Positions 35,601 to 47,960 of a stretch of DNA of 64,000 bases are shown one piece after another (within the stretch, counting starts at the first letter, position 1; each line of letters begins with the position of its first letter). The stretch is taken from NCBI GenBank assembly GCA_963457665.1, contig OY735219.1, positions 35,447,977 through 35,511,976 on the forward strand, written 5' to 3'. This DNA comes from Thysanoteuthis rhombus (lineage: Eukaryota > Mollusca > Cephalopoda > Oegopsida > Thysanoteuthidae). The translations under genes and the position numbers were made by a program. The notes beneath the pieces were generated by a model. That model was not told the origin of the DNA. It ran no database searches and was given only the letters and a program-made list of their open reading frames with translations.

Positions 35601-38600
35601 TTCATCATCATCCATTTTTTTCTAAACTATTTCACTCATAGAAAAAAGCATGTTTATTCCTTTGAAAATTTAAATCAAGCATAATCTCACTACAATGCAT
35701 TTTTAAAAACTCAACCAGTATATAATTAGATAGGTTTTAATATGTTAGTATTCATCATGCAAAAAAGACAAAGAAAATTTTTGACAGAACACTCCAAAAG
35801 ACAGTTATGTTCTATGCCAAAGCAATCAGTATGACATCAGGGATGCAGCAAGAAAGGAGAGTTAGAAATGAAGTGAAAAAAGGAATAAAGAATGATAAAA
35901 GATGTAATGATTGAATGTGTAATTTTGACTGATGGGAATGATTAGGATTGGTTATTAAGGGAAATCAGAGACAAGAAAGTGTTAATATGATCATGAGAAT
36001 GGAATTACCAGCAATCAGAAATATCATCAGTGAATAGATAGGCATGGTAAAGGGGTGAAAAGAAACATTCTCCTTAGGTAGGAAGCAAAGTTGAAATGTG
36101 AGAGCAAATGTTATAAGAGCCCCAAAATGACAGATGATACAAAATTAATAGAAGGTAACAAAAGAATTAAAAGTGTCAGACTGCAGTGAAAAATGGTAGA
36201 GACATTATAAGAGATAATCAATGAAGAGAAAAAAAAAACATGAATAATTCTCTGGCAAATCAAGACGTATGTTTATTGTGCAAATTTTTATTTGCAATTA
36301 CAAAAAGATTGTGATTCAATGTTTGAGTTAACCAACTATGGTTTTATGACAAACATGTCTGTTTTTATGTAACCTCTTATAAGATTGGATATGTACAGAT
36401 GTAATCTTTTGCACAACCTCAAAATGACAGAAAAGGAAACTAGGTGTTTAGAATAACATGCATAATAGAAAGTAGTTGCCTTTATTCTTAAGGCAACCAA
36501 GGAAAATTTACTTAAACCTCTTCAATTTCAATTCCTCTCTTAGTAAAAGTAAATTATATTCTCCTAGATTTGTAAAGATGTAAAAGCAAAGAGATAATAA
36601 TCAGTTTTCTCAATGTACACATGGTGTCTCAAAAAGGAAGCAACTGTCTTTCAGACAACAACTTGTATTCAAACTATTTTAAACCTAAAAAATTTTTTTT
36701 AAAGACACAAACAACTAAAAGATAACAATTACACGCACAACTTTGCAACGTTGAAAGTGATTCTCTCTAATCTGGATGTAGGTTTACACCCATTTTCATT
36801 ACATTGGAAAATGACATAGATGACACAACATAAAGGAATGGATGCCTGAAAGAAGTTAACACATGATGCAATCATTTCAACAGCTGAATACTGTTTTCTA
36901 TGAGTACATTGTTGCCACATGACTAATATTGTAGCATGAAATTTATACGCACATAAATTCTACCCCCTTATACTTGGGCTTGCATCCATGGAAAAATACC
37001 ACAAATGAACCATGTAGAATCAGAGAACATCATTATTGTTGAGGAATATGTAACAAAAATTGTTCTCATTGCAAAGCATGAACCGTATGGGCAAATTATC
37101 TTTTGTTACTTTCATGAGGAACAGAGCAGAGAGTACAAAATTTGATGGGCATAAACTTAGTAATAATTTCATCAAGAATGTTTAACAAATAGATTCTAGA
37201 AATGACTCTTTGAAACAAAATTCAAAGCATATCATCTCCATGTTTGTCTGCACGCCTACCATAGGACATTAGTCAGCATACTGATCTTACAAGCTGAACA
37301 TTGGGTGTTCCATGAATCTGTCCGTGCCAAAATGCCTTGCCTAATGAAAATCTATCTAGGTCAGTGACCTTATAGAGTGATAGTACTAGAAATCAAAAAA
37401 ATATCACAACTAATGAAAGAATTTTAATGCAGACAAATACACACAGGGTTTGATTTATTTATGCAGATATCATTGTAAGTTGAAAAACTTTTACACACAC
37501 ACATCTATACACATCAGGTGCTATGGTATCCTAGCATTGATAGATATTTCAGTATTCAGGAAAAAATAAGCTGTAGCAGACTTTCACTCTTTCTGAATCT
37601 ATTAAGAAGGAAGACAAGTGAGTACTTAAGCAAACACATACATTGATAACTATGGTGGATGAGAGAATTGCAACAGAAGACTTTCTTCTATAACTTGTTA
37701 ACAGGTGAATGGATAAAATATTTATTCAGTTCAGATTTTGAGCTCCTGAAAGCTTCGGCAACAAAAGGAAGACAATATGCAGTTGACAGCACAGTCTGAT
37801 GGCACCATCATAGTACCACCTACTGACCTGATGGCCACCACGATTTTATGATAACTAGCCTGTTAGATGTAATAAACTGCTTATATGTGTTGCTTAACAA
37901 AGAGGGCATGCCTCCTGGGGGGGGGGGGGTGAGTAATTTGGAGGGTGCGTGAACTTGCAGAATAGTCAAGTAAGGATTTTCTAAATATTCTGGGAATTCT
38001 TTCAACAGGTGTTATATATCGTGATGGAAATAACATTAAATTTTATATTTTTCACTGATTTCCAGAATCCACTTCAAATTAATCAATTGGTTGAAGATAG
38101 AGGCAAGGTCGAACAACCACTGGCTTATATAACAATAACATTATTTGTACTAGATCTGCAAAAGCATAACGTAATGTTACATAAGAAGGGATGCAGTACC
38201 ACCGCAAGTTGAAGATATGTAGTTGTAGATTAATAGAGATGAGATTGCAAAGAATGTGTCTACTGATCGATTCAAGTGCTCTGGGCAAATGTAGATGTAT
38301 GGTGGTCAGAAGAAGATATAAGCAGTATAAGAGAAAAAGAGAAGTAAAGAAATGAAGCTATAAAACTGAATTATCCATCAGTTTATATGTAAAATAGGAG
38401 GAAAGTTCAACTCATATGCTTTTCATAGTGGAAACTGGAAATGTATACAAAAATAGAATCATCCTTTCTTGTTGGTAGAAATCAATTTTATGTATGTATA
38501 CATAAAGTTTAAGGTTCCAATAATCATCAGCAAAGTGAATTCCTGTTCAAATGCTATGATAAACTTGGAGATCTTCTGTTCATAAAAAAAAGGCTATTGA

Positions 38601-39689
38601 AATGAGAAAATATGAATGCATGTGTTCAATTGAAAAAAAAAAAAACAATCTGACATTCAGATTTAAAATTTTCAGAACCATACTCAGCCAATAATATTAC
38701 AATGAACAATTCAATAACCAGACTGAACTGAGCAAATTTTATTTTTCGGTGGGAAATAAATAAATGGTTAATAGTAATAAATTTATGAAGATGAATTTGA
38801 ACAAAAACAATATGCAGATAAAAAAAACTTAAAAACAAAATCTAACATGGTAAAGATTTTTAGCATTATGTCATTTCATATAAATATTGATTTATTTAAC
38901 AGTAGGAAAATTGCAGCCAAAGGAAATCATGAAACTAATTGTTACTAAGTTTCCATTTGCTGTTCATAATGATAAAAAGACTGATGGTGCATGGGCAAAA
39001 ACTGGAAACTATGAATACACTTTACTTACATGTACTTTGTTGATCATTTCTTAAATAGACAAGATGCCAGTCTATGTAATGCATGTCTTACAAGGACATT
39101 TGTGGAAATTATTGAACATAAGCTGTACAGCTTGAGCCTTCAGTGTTCCAAGTTCAATCAATAATGTTAATACATTGAATGAAATGTAACATTCAGATTG
39201 CACACATTCTTCTTTTTACTAAAGTATGTCTTTTTTTCAGAGGATTTGCTTCTTGTAAAGGAGTGGTCATAAAAACTTTTGGTTGACTTGCATTCTGTCT
39301 GGTCATAAAAACTTGTAGGAATAAAGTCCTGGTCTTAACCAGACGAGATTTACAAGGATGACAAAGCTGATGCATGCAACAGAAACAGGGACTTCGTCAC
39401 CATCTCCAAACTCATTGGGAGTTGTCTCTTAAGAGATGGATGCTTTATCTTTACCATCTTTTCACTACTTCCAAATATAGCAAGATAAAAGATGAGCTAA
39501 TAGGTATCTAACATTTGATTAAAAAGCAGAATTTGAAGTTATCATCCTCAGAATAATATGTAGGTGTGAATAAACCTTAAAATATCAATAAAAATCAGAT
39601 ATTGCTAATCTTATATCGATTATTAAGTACAAAAATATTTTTTAGAAACTGTCTTTTTCCACCTTTTAAAAATTCATAAAAATAGACAC
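32642..39689. other. AT-rich DNA; no gene recognised
   Basis: Two overlapping minus-strand open frames at 33521-34001 are discussed under findings. A run of 13 G lies at 37917-37929, and a purine-rich stretch at 35860-36240. A C-terminal LINE-like scrap near 38200-38340 was considered but not supported. Confidence 0.45.
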
Positions 39690-40105
39690 TCAGAGTCACT
39701 CAGTAGAAACCATCATACAACTTATGTCTTTTAGCAACATTAAAATTAGAAAAGGGATGATCAAAAATTACATTTCTTGCCTTTTGTTTTATGGTGTTCA
39801 CTAAAAATGACTGAATACTTTGAAAACAAGCATAAATGCTGCCAGACTAAGGGATTGAATAAGCATAAACTTACATTGCAAATTGACCCCCCCACCAAAA
39901 AAAAGATCTGGGGTGGTAGGCAGCGGAGAATTTTCAAAATACAAGTATGATTTTTTTGTAACCATGATAAGGAGTGAATATTTAAAATTTCAGTTCTCTA
40001 GCCCCATTGGTATGGCCTGTACATGTGATACATAGTTAGCTAGCCAGGTTAACTTAAAAACTGAAAAAACCTTTAGTGACTGTATTGGTTGATGAACAGG
40101 TAAAG
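39690..40105 (+). mobile_element. Family A inverted-repeat element, copy 8
   Basis: Begins GAGTCACTCAGTAGAAACC, continues GGGATGATCAAAAATTACAT, AACAAGCATAAATGCTGCC, ACATTGCAAATTGACCCCCC and TTTCAGTTCTCTAGCCCCAT, and ends near TGTATTGGTTGATGAACAGG. Near full length; its last bases differ from the consensus. Confidence 0.75.
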
Positions 40106-40229
40106 TAAACAAACAAAATAGAGAAATTCATATTCAATCAGTTCATATACTTGAATATGCGAGTAAGCCATAGTTTTAGAAAATACATGAAAAACTCATG
40201 ACAGATGATATAATTTAGCATTTAATTCC

Positions 40230-40400
40230 TGAACCACTTGAAATCACTTGTAATTGACAGTGAAACTCTCTAATGAATAGCATTAAAAAAAATGCAAATT
40301 GAATAGAAGAAATGAAAAAATTCACACAGCGGTCAAAGGAAGATAATCAGGTTATTTCCTCTGATATAGATATTCATTTTTTTTCTTTAAATTTAAGAGT
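40230..40400 (+). repeat. Dispersed repeat family B, copy 1
   Basis: Shares CACTTGTAATTGACAGTGAA, CTCTCTAATGAATAGCATT and GGTCAAAGGAAGATAA then TTATTTCCTCTG with three other copies in the window. Confidence 0.65.
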
Positions 40401-40984
40401 TAAATTTCATTTAAACAAGTGATGAATTTAAAGTCTGAAATTCATGAGAAGAACCATAATATTTATCTTGGAAAAAGGAAGGAATACATCTGACACATTA
40501 CGGAAAATGGTTCTTGGAGCATTTTCAAATCAACCTCAAGTAATGAAATGTAACTCCAGAAGTTTGATGATATTAGAATAAATTGATTTCTAAAAAATGA
40601 TGGTCCTTATTCATGATTAAAGATGTGTGATTCAATGATGAATATATCTATACCCTATAAACAAGATGAAGTAAACCTCAGAACCTAAGCTTGTAACAGT
40701 GCAAGTTGATTATAGAGCAAAAATCCAGTTTATATCACATCTATTTTCCACTCCTATACAGATTTCATTTCAAGTAGAAAGAAGGAGGATGAATTCTTTA
40801 CTCTTGTTTGTGAGTTCATATATGAGCAATTGCATAAAACTAAGAACAATCTAACACAATGCAGCATCAACTATTTGAACTAAAAAAAAAGACGTCATAA
40901 TTTTAAGTTATTTCCATCATTTTAGAGAGGTCTTTGTATGATACTGGAGTTAGCATATAGTTCTGTTTTTAGCAACACAAGTAA
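40401..40984. other. AT-rich DNA, no feature recognised
   Basis: No coding stretch or repeat recognised. Confidence 0.45.
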
Positions 40985-41416
40985 CTAGAAAAGCACATAC
41001 CTCTGTCAACCACATTATCATTAAAAATTGAAGGAAAATTAGTTCTAAAATGATTACTATGCGGGGGGGGGAGTAAATGCAAAGACAAATTCAGGTACTG
41101 CCCATAAATTCAAACTATTCTTCCTTACCCCATAATTTACCCTTCCAGAACGTTTCATCGAAATTCATTGAGAACTTTTGGTGATATTGTACAGACATAC
41201 AGGTATATGTAAACAAAATTCCAGGATCCACCCCAAAATTCTATCTCTTCTTCCATAGCCCACGTCCTGGATCTGCCTCAAAATTCAATCACTTCTTCCA
41301 TTGCTCACTACTCCACAAAATTCCACTGAAATTTTGGAGATATTGTGTGGACTGATAGGAGGACAGAAAGACATGAGTGAATACATACACATCTTGCAAC
41401 TTCTTTGGAAAAGGTA
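40985..41416 (+). mobile_element. Family E inverted-repeat element, copy 1 (internally duplicated)
   Basis: Starts AAAAGCACATACCTCTGTCA. The core TTCATTGAGAACTTTTGG, GATATTGTACAGACATACAG and GATCTGCCTCAAAATTCAAT is shared with the copy at 60755. The block with CCCAAAATTC(T/A)ATC and CTTCTTCCAT occurs two to three times here, so the middle has been duplicated. Right end near TTTGGAAAAGGTAA. Confidence 0.7.
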
Positions 41417-43649
41417 AAATTAAAATGCAATAGATGAAACAACAATAAAAGGCTCTTTATTAAAAAAAAGTGTACATTTTCAATGCAGGCAGTATTCCAA
41501 AAATTACAGGTGGCCCTCATGTATACACAAAGAACTTTGAAATCAATTCACAAGTTCCAGAAATATCATCAAAGAGAATCAAAAATAGACATGAGCTGAT
41601 ATTATTTTGATATATGTAAATACTTATTGGCTCAAAGGCAAAAAAGAAATATATGTGTATGTTGGAAAAAAAAGGACTTCATTCCTCTCGACTCCATTTA
41701 AAGAAAATGATTTTTCACCTGTTAAAAGAAAATGTGCTATGGGAAGAAGAATCCAAATGGAACTGGAAAAGGTTTCTCTGCATATGTACATTTATTTTGA
41801 TATCTAGTGTGTGTACATGATTCAATGTTATGTCAACACTTGTAGGTATCTTTTAACACACATTTTTCCTTTCTGCATGATTAACCGATTTATGCCTTAA
41901 AGTCAGATTTTTCCAACCAATTTTGGTATAATTAGAAACATGAGGCAAATGGAATTATATAAGCATGGTAATGTGAATTTATTTGTAAAAGAAAACTGAA
42001 AGCGTGTTTCTCATCATTGGTGTAATTTGATCTGCTTTCTTTTAAAAGTATAATTTCTGTGGTAATTCTTAAGCCTGGACTATATATAGCCCTACAGGCA
42101 TATGTAGGTTAATAGCATGTTGACATCTATAGGAACCACGTGAGAGAACATTTTTGGTCAAAGAAATATATCTGAATATAATTTACAAGAACTTCAATGC
42201 CTACACCGGTTCTATTGATTCGAAAAAATTCCTGAGATACTAACAAATTTACTGAACAAGTCAGTCCTCATGAAATCATTTTTGAAATAAGAAGTTTTAT
42301 TTTTGCATACTTTTCAGTTGTCAGAGACATGATCAGGAAGTAAAAACTATAGCCAATCGTATAATCATGAATACAAGTAGCGTTTTATTCTAATTCTAAT
42401 ATTATCAATCAATTATTCAAGATATTTGGAGGAAACAATTCAGAACAAATGCTAAAAATATTCCCAAGCAAGAAGCAACAGTCCTTAATTTATTTTCAAA
42501 CTACCAATAAGGGGTAAGCGAAAGGCAAACGCCTGTTTCTTGAAAACAATATCAATAACATATTGGCTCTATAAATTTCTATGTTTTGAAATACTACGCA
42601 AAAATATCAAAGCATTTTTTATTCCTACCTGTGATGGATTAAGACTGACAGGACATTAAATGATAATGCTGTGAAGTGTATGAAACGGCTTATTCTTTCA
42701 AGTCAAAATATTTCAAGAATTATACAAAGCAGCACTATGAGCATCAATCAAATCAAAAAAGAATGATAGGAAAATTTTTGTAAACTTTAGAATTTTCTAT
42801 TCTAAGCAAAAGAGTGAAAAATACACCAATCATAAAGGAGATGAAAAATAGTCCTGTATAAATAGTAAAGCTTCACTGACATTAGTATAGATAAAAATTC
42901 TAAATTAAGCAAAGGCATTGAGTAGTAATCAGAAAGTAAGATAACATATCATTAAGGGATACAACAACCACCTCTTCTGTGAATCTCATTTTCTCATTAT
43001 AGCAACAGGCAATTGATGAAATGTGCACGTTAAATACTGAATATAACATTGAAGAGAAAGAATAAATAAATCACGAAAAAAGGTGTAAGCAGCACTTTAC
43101 ATACATTTTACAAATCTTGAAAATGAAAAGAAAAACAATGCTGACATGAAGCCAGTTAGATGCCATGAATTTGGCACAGGTAATATAAGCCAAGGGAGAC
43201 TAGCCCAAGATTCTTGATGTCCACTCTTGAATGCAAGATGACTGGTTCTCTTACATATCATCAGCATAAAGATGTGTGCAAACTCTTGATACATTTTCAG
43301 TAAAATCACAGTAAATTTTTGGTTTACTGATGTTTGAAATTGAATTAATTCAATGAACCCTAAGTACATTATAATAGATGGAGCAGTCTTCAAACCCTAA
43401 GTAGAATGACAAAGCAATTATTACTGAAAAGGGATGTATCAAACAAGTTGAAGAAATCATAACATAACTTTATGAATCACAATATTTGCTAAAAAAGCTG
43501 TTTCCATATCAAAGAAAACCAAAATAGAAGCCACAAAATTATTTTTCTTCAAAGCAACGGCTAGTACTGTATGAAAATTATATTGTTTATGTATAAAAAA
43601 CTTAAAAAAACTTTTGTGAATAACGTGACTGAAAAAATGTTTTTCTTTC
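41417..43649. other. AT-rich DNA, no gene recognised
   Basis: A 98-codon minus-strand open frame at 43097-43393 has no recognisable motif. The rest is low-complexity. Confidence 0.45.
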
Positions 43650-43702
43650 TTTTGATCTTGAATCAAATTTGACATTTTGTCAAATTTGGCACAAGATCAA
43701 GA
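43650..43702. repeat. Long near-perfect hairpin (23-bp arms, 3-nt loop)
   Basis: The arms 43652-43674 (TTGATCTTGAATCAAATTTG then ACA) and 43678-43700 pair at 20 Watson-Crick positions plus one G-T, with two adjacent mismatches and a TTT loop. Two further weak outer pairs extend it. The loop is too short for a normal microRNA precursor. It could be a cruciform-prone palindrome or the remnant of a miniature element. Confidence 0.8.
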
Positions 43703-45033
43703 TAGCAAGATTTGGTAAACCTGGGTATATTTTGTATGTTTTTTCCTTTTTTACTCTATGAAAATAGTTGACAGGTAAAACCAAAACAATAAAGTTTAAA
43801 CTTACTTGAGAGTGAAGAAATCACAGGTATGGAATCAGTAATTGTATTACAAAAATACAAAACTACGTAATGAGAAAAAGTTTCACCAAGAAGGTATTTG
43901 GAAAACATAAATAGAGAAACAAACACAGAAATATGATAAAGTATTATATATATATCTTGTTTGACCACACATTTTTCAACATTTCAATATAAAGGATTCC
44001 CAACTCAGGATTTCAGTGTTAAAACATCAATTTTAATTCTGTTTATAGTAACAGAATAGGAAATCATTTAGTTCACATACCATGTGGATTCCATTAAGGT
44101 CCATTTCATATGAGGAAATCAATTATTCTTGAGAAGTAATCACAGCTGAACATATTATCCAAAACTTGTCAAATTTCTTTATAACTTTGCTCAACAGCAA
44201 TTCCCTTACTCCTATGTCACCCACTCATACTCATCATTTCTTTTCCCACTCCAAGATTATCTCTTACTTACATTTCAATCTTTCTTTTTTCTTCTCTCAC
44301 TCTCTCTCCGTTCTTCACTTACATCTCAGATGTTCATTTTCCCTCCCTTAACCCTGATACTTTCTTCACTTTTTCTCACTCCCTTTCTCTTCTATACATG
44401 ATCCTTACCCTTCCTCCTCTATTCTTTCCCTGCCACTATCAAAATGTAATACTTTTACCTATTCTAAGAACACCTCTCTCTCTCTCTCTCTCCCCCACAT
44501 ACCATATGTATGTGTGCTTCTTTTGTCGACCAAACATTTACAGAAATATCAGCATCATCACTACCTTACTCCATTCTACTATTTTTACTTATTTATGTAC
44601 ATCGCACATTTATGTATGTACATCGCACTTTGTCTACCCAATCCTTCTTCTGAGTGGGTATCAATTGCTATATGAACAATGGTGTAACACAACTGAAAAG
44701 CAGGCAGGTTGCCAAAGGACAAGGTGCTGAGTTGGGCTGCTGGCCACCCTGACACAAATGATGGAGAAGCCTCCTCTCACTTTTTCTACTTCAGCTACAT
44801 TCTGTACATTTCGTAAAACCACCTCCCTAGACAGGATGGTAGGGTTGTGAGTGACCTGCTAACAGGCTAACTGGTGGTAGGATGGTTGGCTGAGTTGCAT
44901 TTCTTTCTTCCACACACTTAGCATCTGTTGCTAAATTCCTTCAGAGACATTATTCCTTTTCTTTTAAATGATGGCCACCTTATCAAAAGAGTCCTTTCCT
45001 GCAGAGTAAATTTTCATGTTCTAGAAAGTAAAC
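43703..45033. other. Mixed region: pyrimidine-rich tract then a less AT-rich island
   Basis: 44200-44640 is strikingly C/T-rich on the plus strand and includes a (CT)n run at 44473-44490 and the repeat TATGTACATCGCAC twice (44593-44626). 44640-44950 is less AT-rich, with phrases such as GCAGGCAGGTTGCC, and may be a repeat fragment; I could not classify it. Confidence 0.5.
44473..44490. repeat. (CT)n microsatellite
   Basis: Uninterrupted CT run inside the pyrimidine-rich tract. Confidence 0.85.
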
Positions 45034-45055
45034 ATATCTCTCTCTATCTATCTAT

Positions 45056-45092
<37 letters not shown>

Positions 45093-45143
45093 GATAGATA
45101 GATATATAGATATAGATATATAGATAGAGAAAGAGAGAGAGAT
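45034..45143. repeat. Compound microsatellite forming an imperfect palindrome
   Basis: CTCTCTCTATCTATC leads into ~40 bp of TA, then TAGATAGATAGATATA and finally AGAGAGAGAG. The two sides are reverse complements in kind (CT/ATCT against GATA/GA), so the tract can fold on itself. Confidence 0.9.
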
Positions 45144-46154
45144 TGTATGTGTTCATAAATTGTTTGGATACAAAATTCTAAATCTACTTCCATTATAAAC
45201 AGTATGATTTTTTACTGATTCTCTGTCAGTAACAATGGATAATTCCACATGACAGTAACAATTTTGCTGATATAGAAGTCTCTTGCCAACCACTGAAATG
45301 AGTTCAGTTGTTTCTTTTCTAAAAAAGGAAAAAATCTCCAAGAAATTCAATAATATCTGAATTTTTCACAGAGATTAACTTGTACTCTAATAAAAGAAGT
45401 AATGTTTTGTTGTGGGTTAGGAGTTTAACTATATAAAATTATCAATCAAAAATGTAACGCACTGTCTTCAGTGATACTTATTACCACACAGAAAAGGAAA
45501 AATACTTTGTTTTGAGATCAGAGTATATATATATATATATATTTGGCGAAATTGTCCAATTGGTGAAATTCACTTATTTTTTTGAAAAAAAAAAAAGTTT
45601 GATTTCATATTGATTACATGAACTTTTGACCGTAAAAAAATAGTTGATTCAAATCTTTGTTTTGATTTGATAAACTTTCAATCAAATTAAAACTATGTAT
45701 TTATTTATTTTTCGTAAAAAAACAAATCAAATCAATTAGTCAATTCAATCGATTCAGCTTATGTCTTCGTGTGGTCATTCAAGCACTTTTGAAATCTCCA
45801 ATAGAGTATAAATACTGAATGAACTCAGAATTGTAATAATGATAATCAGTACTTTGCCTGAATTCAGGCTAATGAGGAAATAGGAACTGACAATTAGGAA
45901 TCAGCAGTATTGTTTCTATGGCTACACAAGTCCAATGACAATAGGAAATTCAGAGAGCTTGAAGAGGTAGCTACGCGATCAGCACAAATACTGATCTTAA
46001 ATCAGAAACAGGAGGAAGATAAAATAAATTAAAAGAAGAAAATATGAAATTTAAAAAATTTAAATTTCCTTAAATTATTAACCAATTTGCAAATTGTATA
46101 TAATGCATCATATTTGTCAATAAGAGGTTTGTTACTCTTCCAGGTCATAATTCA
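45144..46154. other. AT-rich DNA with a short TA tract; no gene seen
   Basis: A (TA)n tract lies at 45524-45542. No coding stretch recognised. Confidence 0.5.
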
Positions 46155-46320
46155 TTTCATCTAACTTCATTGACTCTTAATTTCATGAATGGTTTGATAC
46201 TGCTCCTAATTGATAGTAGAACTCTTCTGTGAATAGAATGAAAACTTTTCAAAATTCAACAGAGGGTCGAACGTTGATTCCCCACAATAATAACATTAAA
46301 ATCTTTTTCAGTGAATTTGA
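46155..46320 (+). repeat. Dispersed repeat family B, copy 2 (partial)
   Basis: Shares ATGAATGGTTTGATACTGCT, CCTAATTGATAGTAGAACTC and TGTGAATAGAATGAAAAC with the other copies. The 3' part is diverged. Confidence 0.6.
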
Positions 46321-46919
46321 AAGTTATTATTAAATTTTATTGAAGATATAAATTATTAACTAAAAGCCTCTTCCTTATCCTTATATACCGAAAGAAGCCA
46401 CTTGTATCAACTTGTCAGCATCATTCATATCTCCTGAATTACAAATAAGAGAAATACAATAATTATCATCAGCTTGATAAGACTACCGAGATGAACAGCA
46501 TGTCATTTGATCTGTGAATCAAAAGTTTTGGGATATTACACCATGACGAGGTCATTATAGACCATGCATAATGCTGAAACTTTTACAAAAAAAAGGATAG
46601 GGAGGAACAACTTTTTTTTCAATCTATAACAGGAGGCAGAATATTACACCAAAAGATTTTCCAACAATCAAATAGAAGACTGGGTGTGACGAAAAGATAT
46701 TTCCAAATACCTTTCAGCATAATGGTAATAACAGTGATAACAGAAACAAAATCAAGATATTATCTGAATTATTAATAACAGCAGTGAAGAGAAAAAATGT
46801 GCAACCCATAGTCTTGTTAATGAAAGATCTGTACATTTGACATACATCAACATACGCATTATTAATCATTGATGTGTTTTCATGATTTTGTTTAATTACT
46901 TATTTATTCATTTGTTTTC
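46321..46919. other. AT-rich DNA, no feature recognised
   Basis: No coding stretch or repeat recognised. Confidence 0.45.
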
Positions 46920-47045
46920 AGTAACGCTGAAGGAAACCAACATATGAAATTATGGGGAACTGCTGTGATTTGAACACGGATGCAGACTTTAGGAGTCTAA
47001 TGACTTACAAATAGGTCAATGGTACACTGATGACTCAGTGTTTAA
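46920..47045 (-). mobile_element. tRNA-like SINE head (tentative)
   Basis: The minus strand reads CAGTGTACCATTGACC, then CATTAGACTCCTAAAGTCTG, then a B-box-like CGTGTTCAAATCACAGC (around 46967-46975). This is tRNA-like in layout. The body after it is short and unassigned. Confidence 0.45.
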
Positions 47046-47696
47046 ATTTCAAGTATGTTAGTCAGATTGTATACATAGGGGAAAGGGGACAATACATTAA
47101 GGCAGCTAATTGCTTAGGTGGGAAGAATTTAAAATGAAAAAAAAAATAGTTGTTCTTTTTGATAACATGTACACTAGTTATACTTATAAAAAAAACCATC
47201 AGTAAGATTTGCCTTTTTTTTTATTTTTAATGTACACAGATTTTGTACTGACATTTCTAGGCAAGAAAAAAAAAGTGGAAGATTCTATGCTCACTCATCA
47301 AATTTTTTTTCCCCTATCACCACAAAAATTTGATTTCTAGTACAGAAAATGATTAAAGCCAAGAAGTGAATTGGTGAAGTTCAAACACAGTCAGCACTAA
47401 AATACAACCCTGATTAGTGTTTCAACTCCCCAATGCAACCACTAAATTTTACAGTATCACTATACATAGATATATTTAAGTCAGTAGCTTAATGATAAAA
47501 AAGTATTCATTTATAATATGATTCACTCTAATCACATAAATTGAACATTATACCGAGAAAATTTCAGGTAAAAATTCTGTTAATAACTGTATCAGGCTAT
47601 GGATGTATTGATCCAACCTCATATATCTGATTATAAGAGTAATTGAAAATGTAGATGCATTTTTAAAAAATGAATCCTCCTTGTGATATCATGGGT
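47046..47696. other. AT-rich DNA, no feature recognised
   Basis: No coding stretch or repeat recognised. Confidence 0.45.
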
Positions 47697-47754
47697 AACA
47701 GAAATAGCTAGTGTATACCTAGCCTAACAGAAATAGCTAATGTATACCTAGCTT
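47697..47754. repeat. Two tandem 29-bp units
   Basis: AACAGAAATAGCTAGTGTAT then ACCTAGCCT, followed by the same unit with two substitutions (47726-47754). Confidence 0.9.
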
Positions 47755-47764
47755 AATCATGTGA

Positions 47765-47960
47765 AGATTAACTCTTGAATTCATAAAATGCTTGAAACCA
47801 TTTGTAATTGACAGAGGAATTCTCTGAACTGAATATAAAAAAACTGACAAAAAAAACACAAAATGGTCAAAGGGAGATAATTTCATTCAGGAGTAATTTC
47901 CTTCCAATTTGACTTCCTTTGTAAGAATATAAGATTGAATTTATGCTATTCTAAAGTATT
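47765..47960 (+). repeat. Dispersed repeat family B, copy 3
   Basis: GCTTGAAACCATTTGTAATT then GACAGAGGAATTCTCTGAAC, then ATGGTCAAAGGGAGATAATT and AGGAGTAATTTCCTTCC. It is the clearest copy of the family, with AAAGGGAGATAA and TTATTTCCCTTT-like phrases facing each other. Confidence 0.7.

Noticed and set aside
38200-38340. C-terminal LINE-like scrap on the plus strand
   Set aside because: Only a loose resemblance to basic C-terminal tails; no recognisable motif.
43652-43700. MicroRNA precursor
   Set aside because: The loop is only 3 nt and the arms are too perfectly paired and short for a normal precursor; recorded as a hairpin only.
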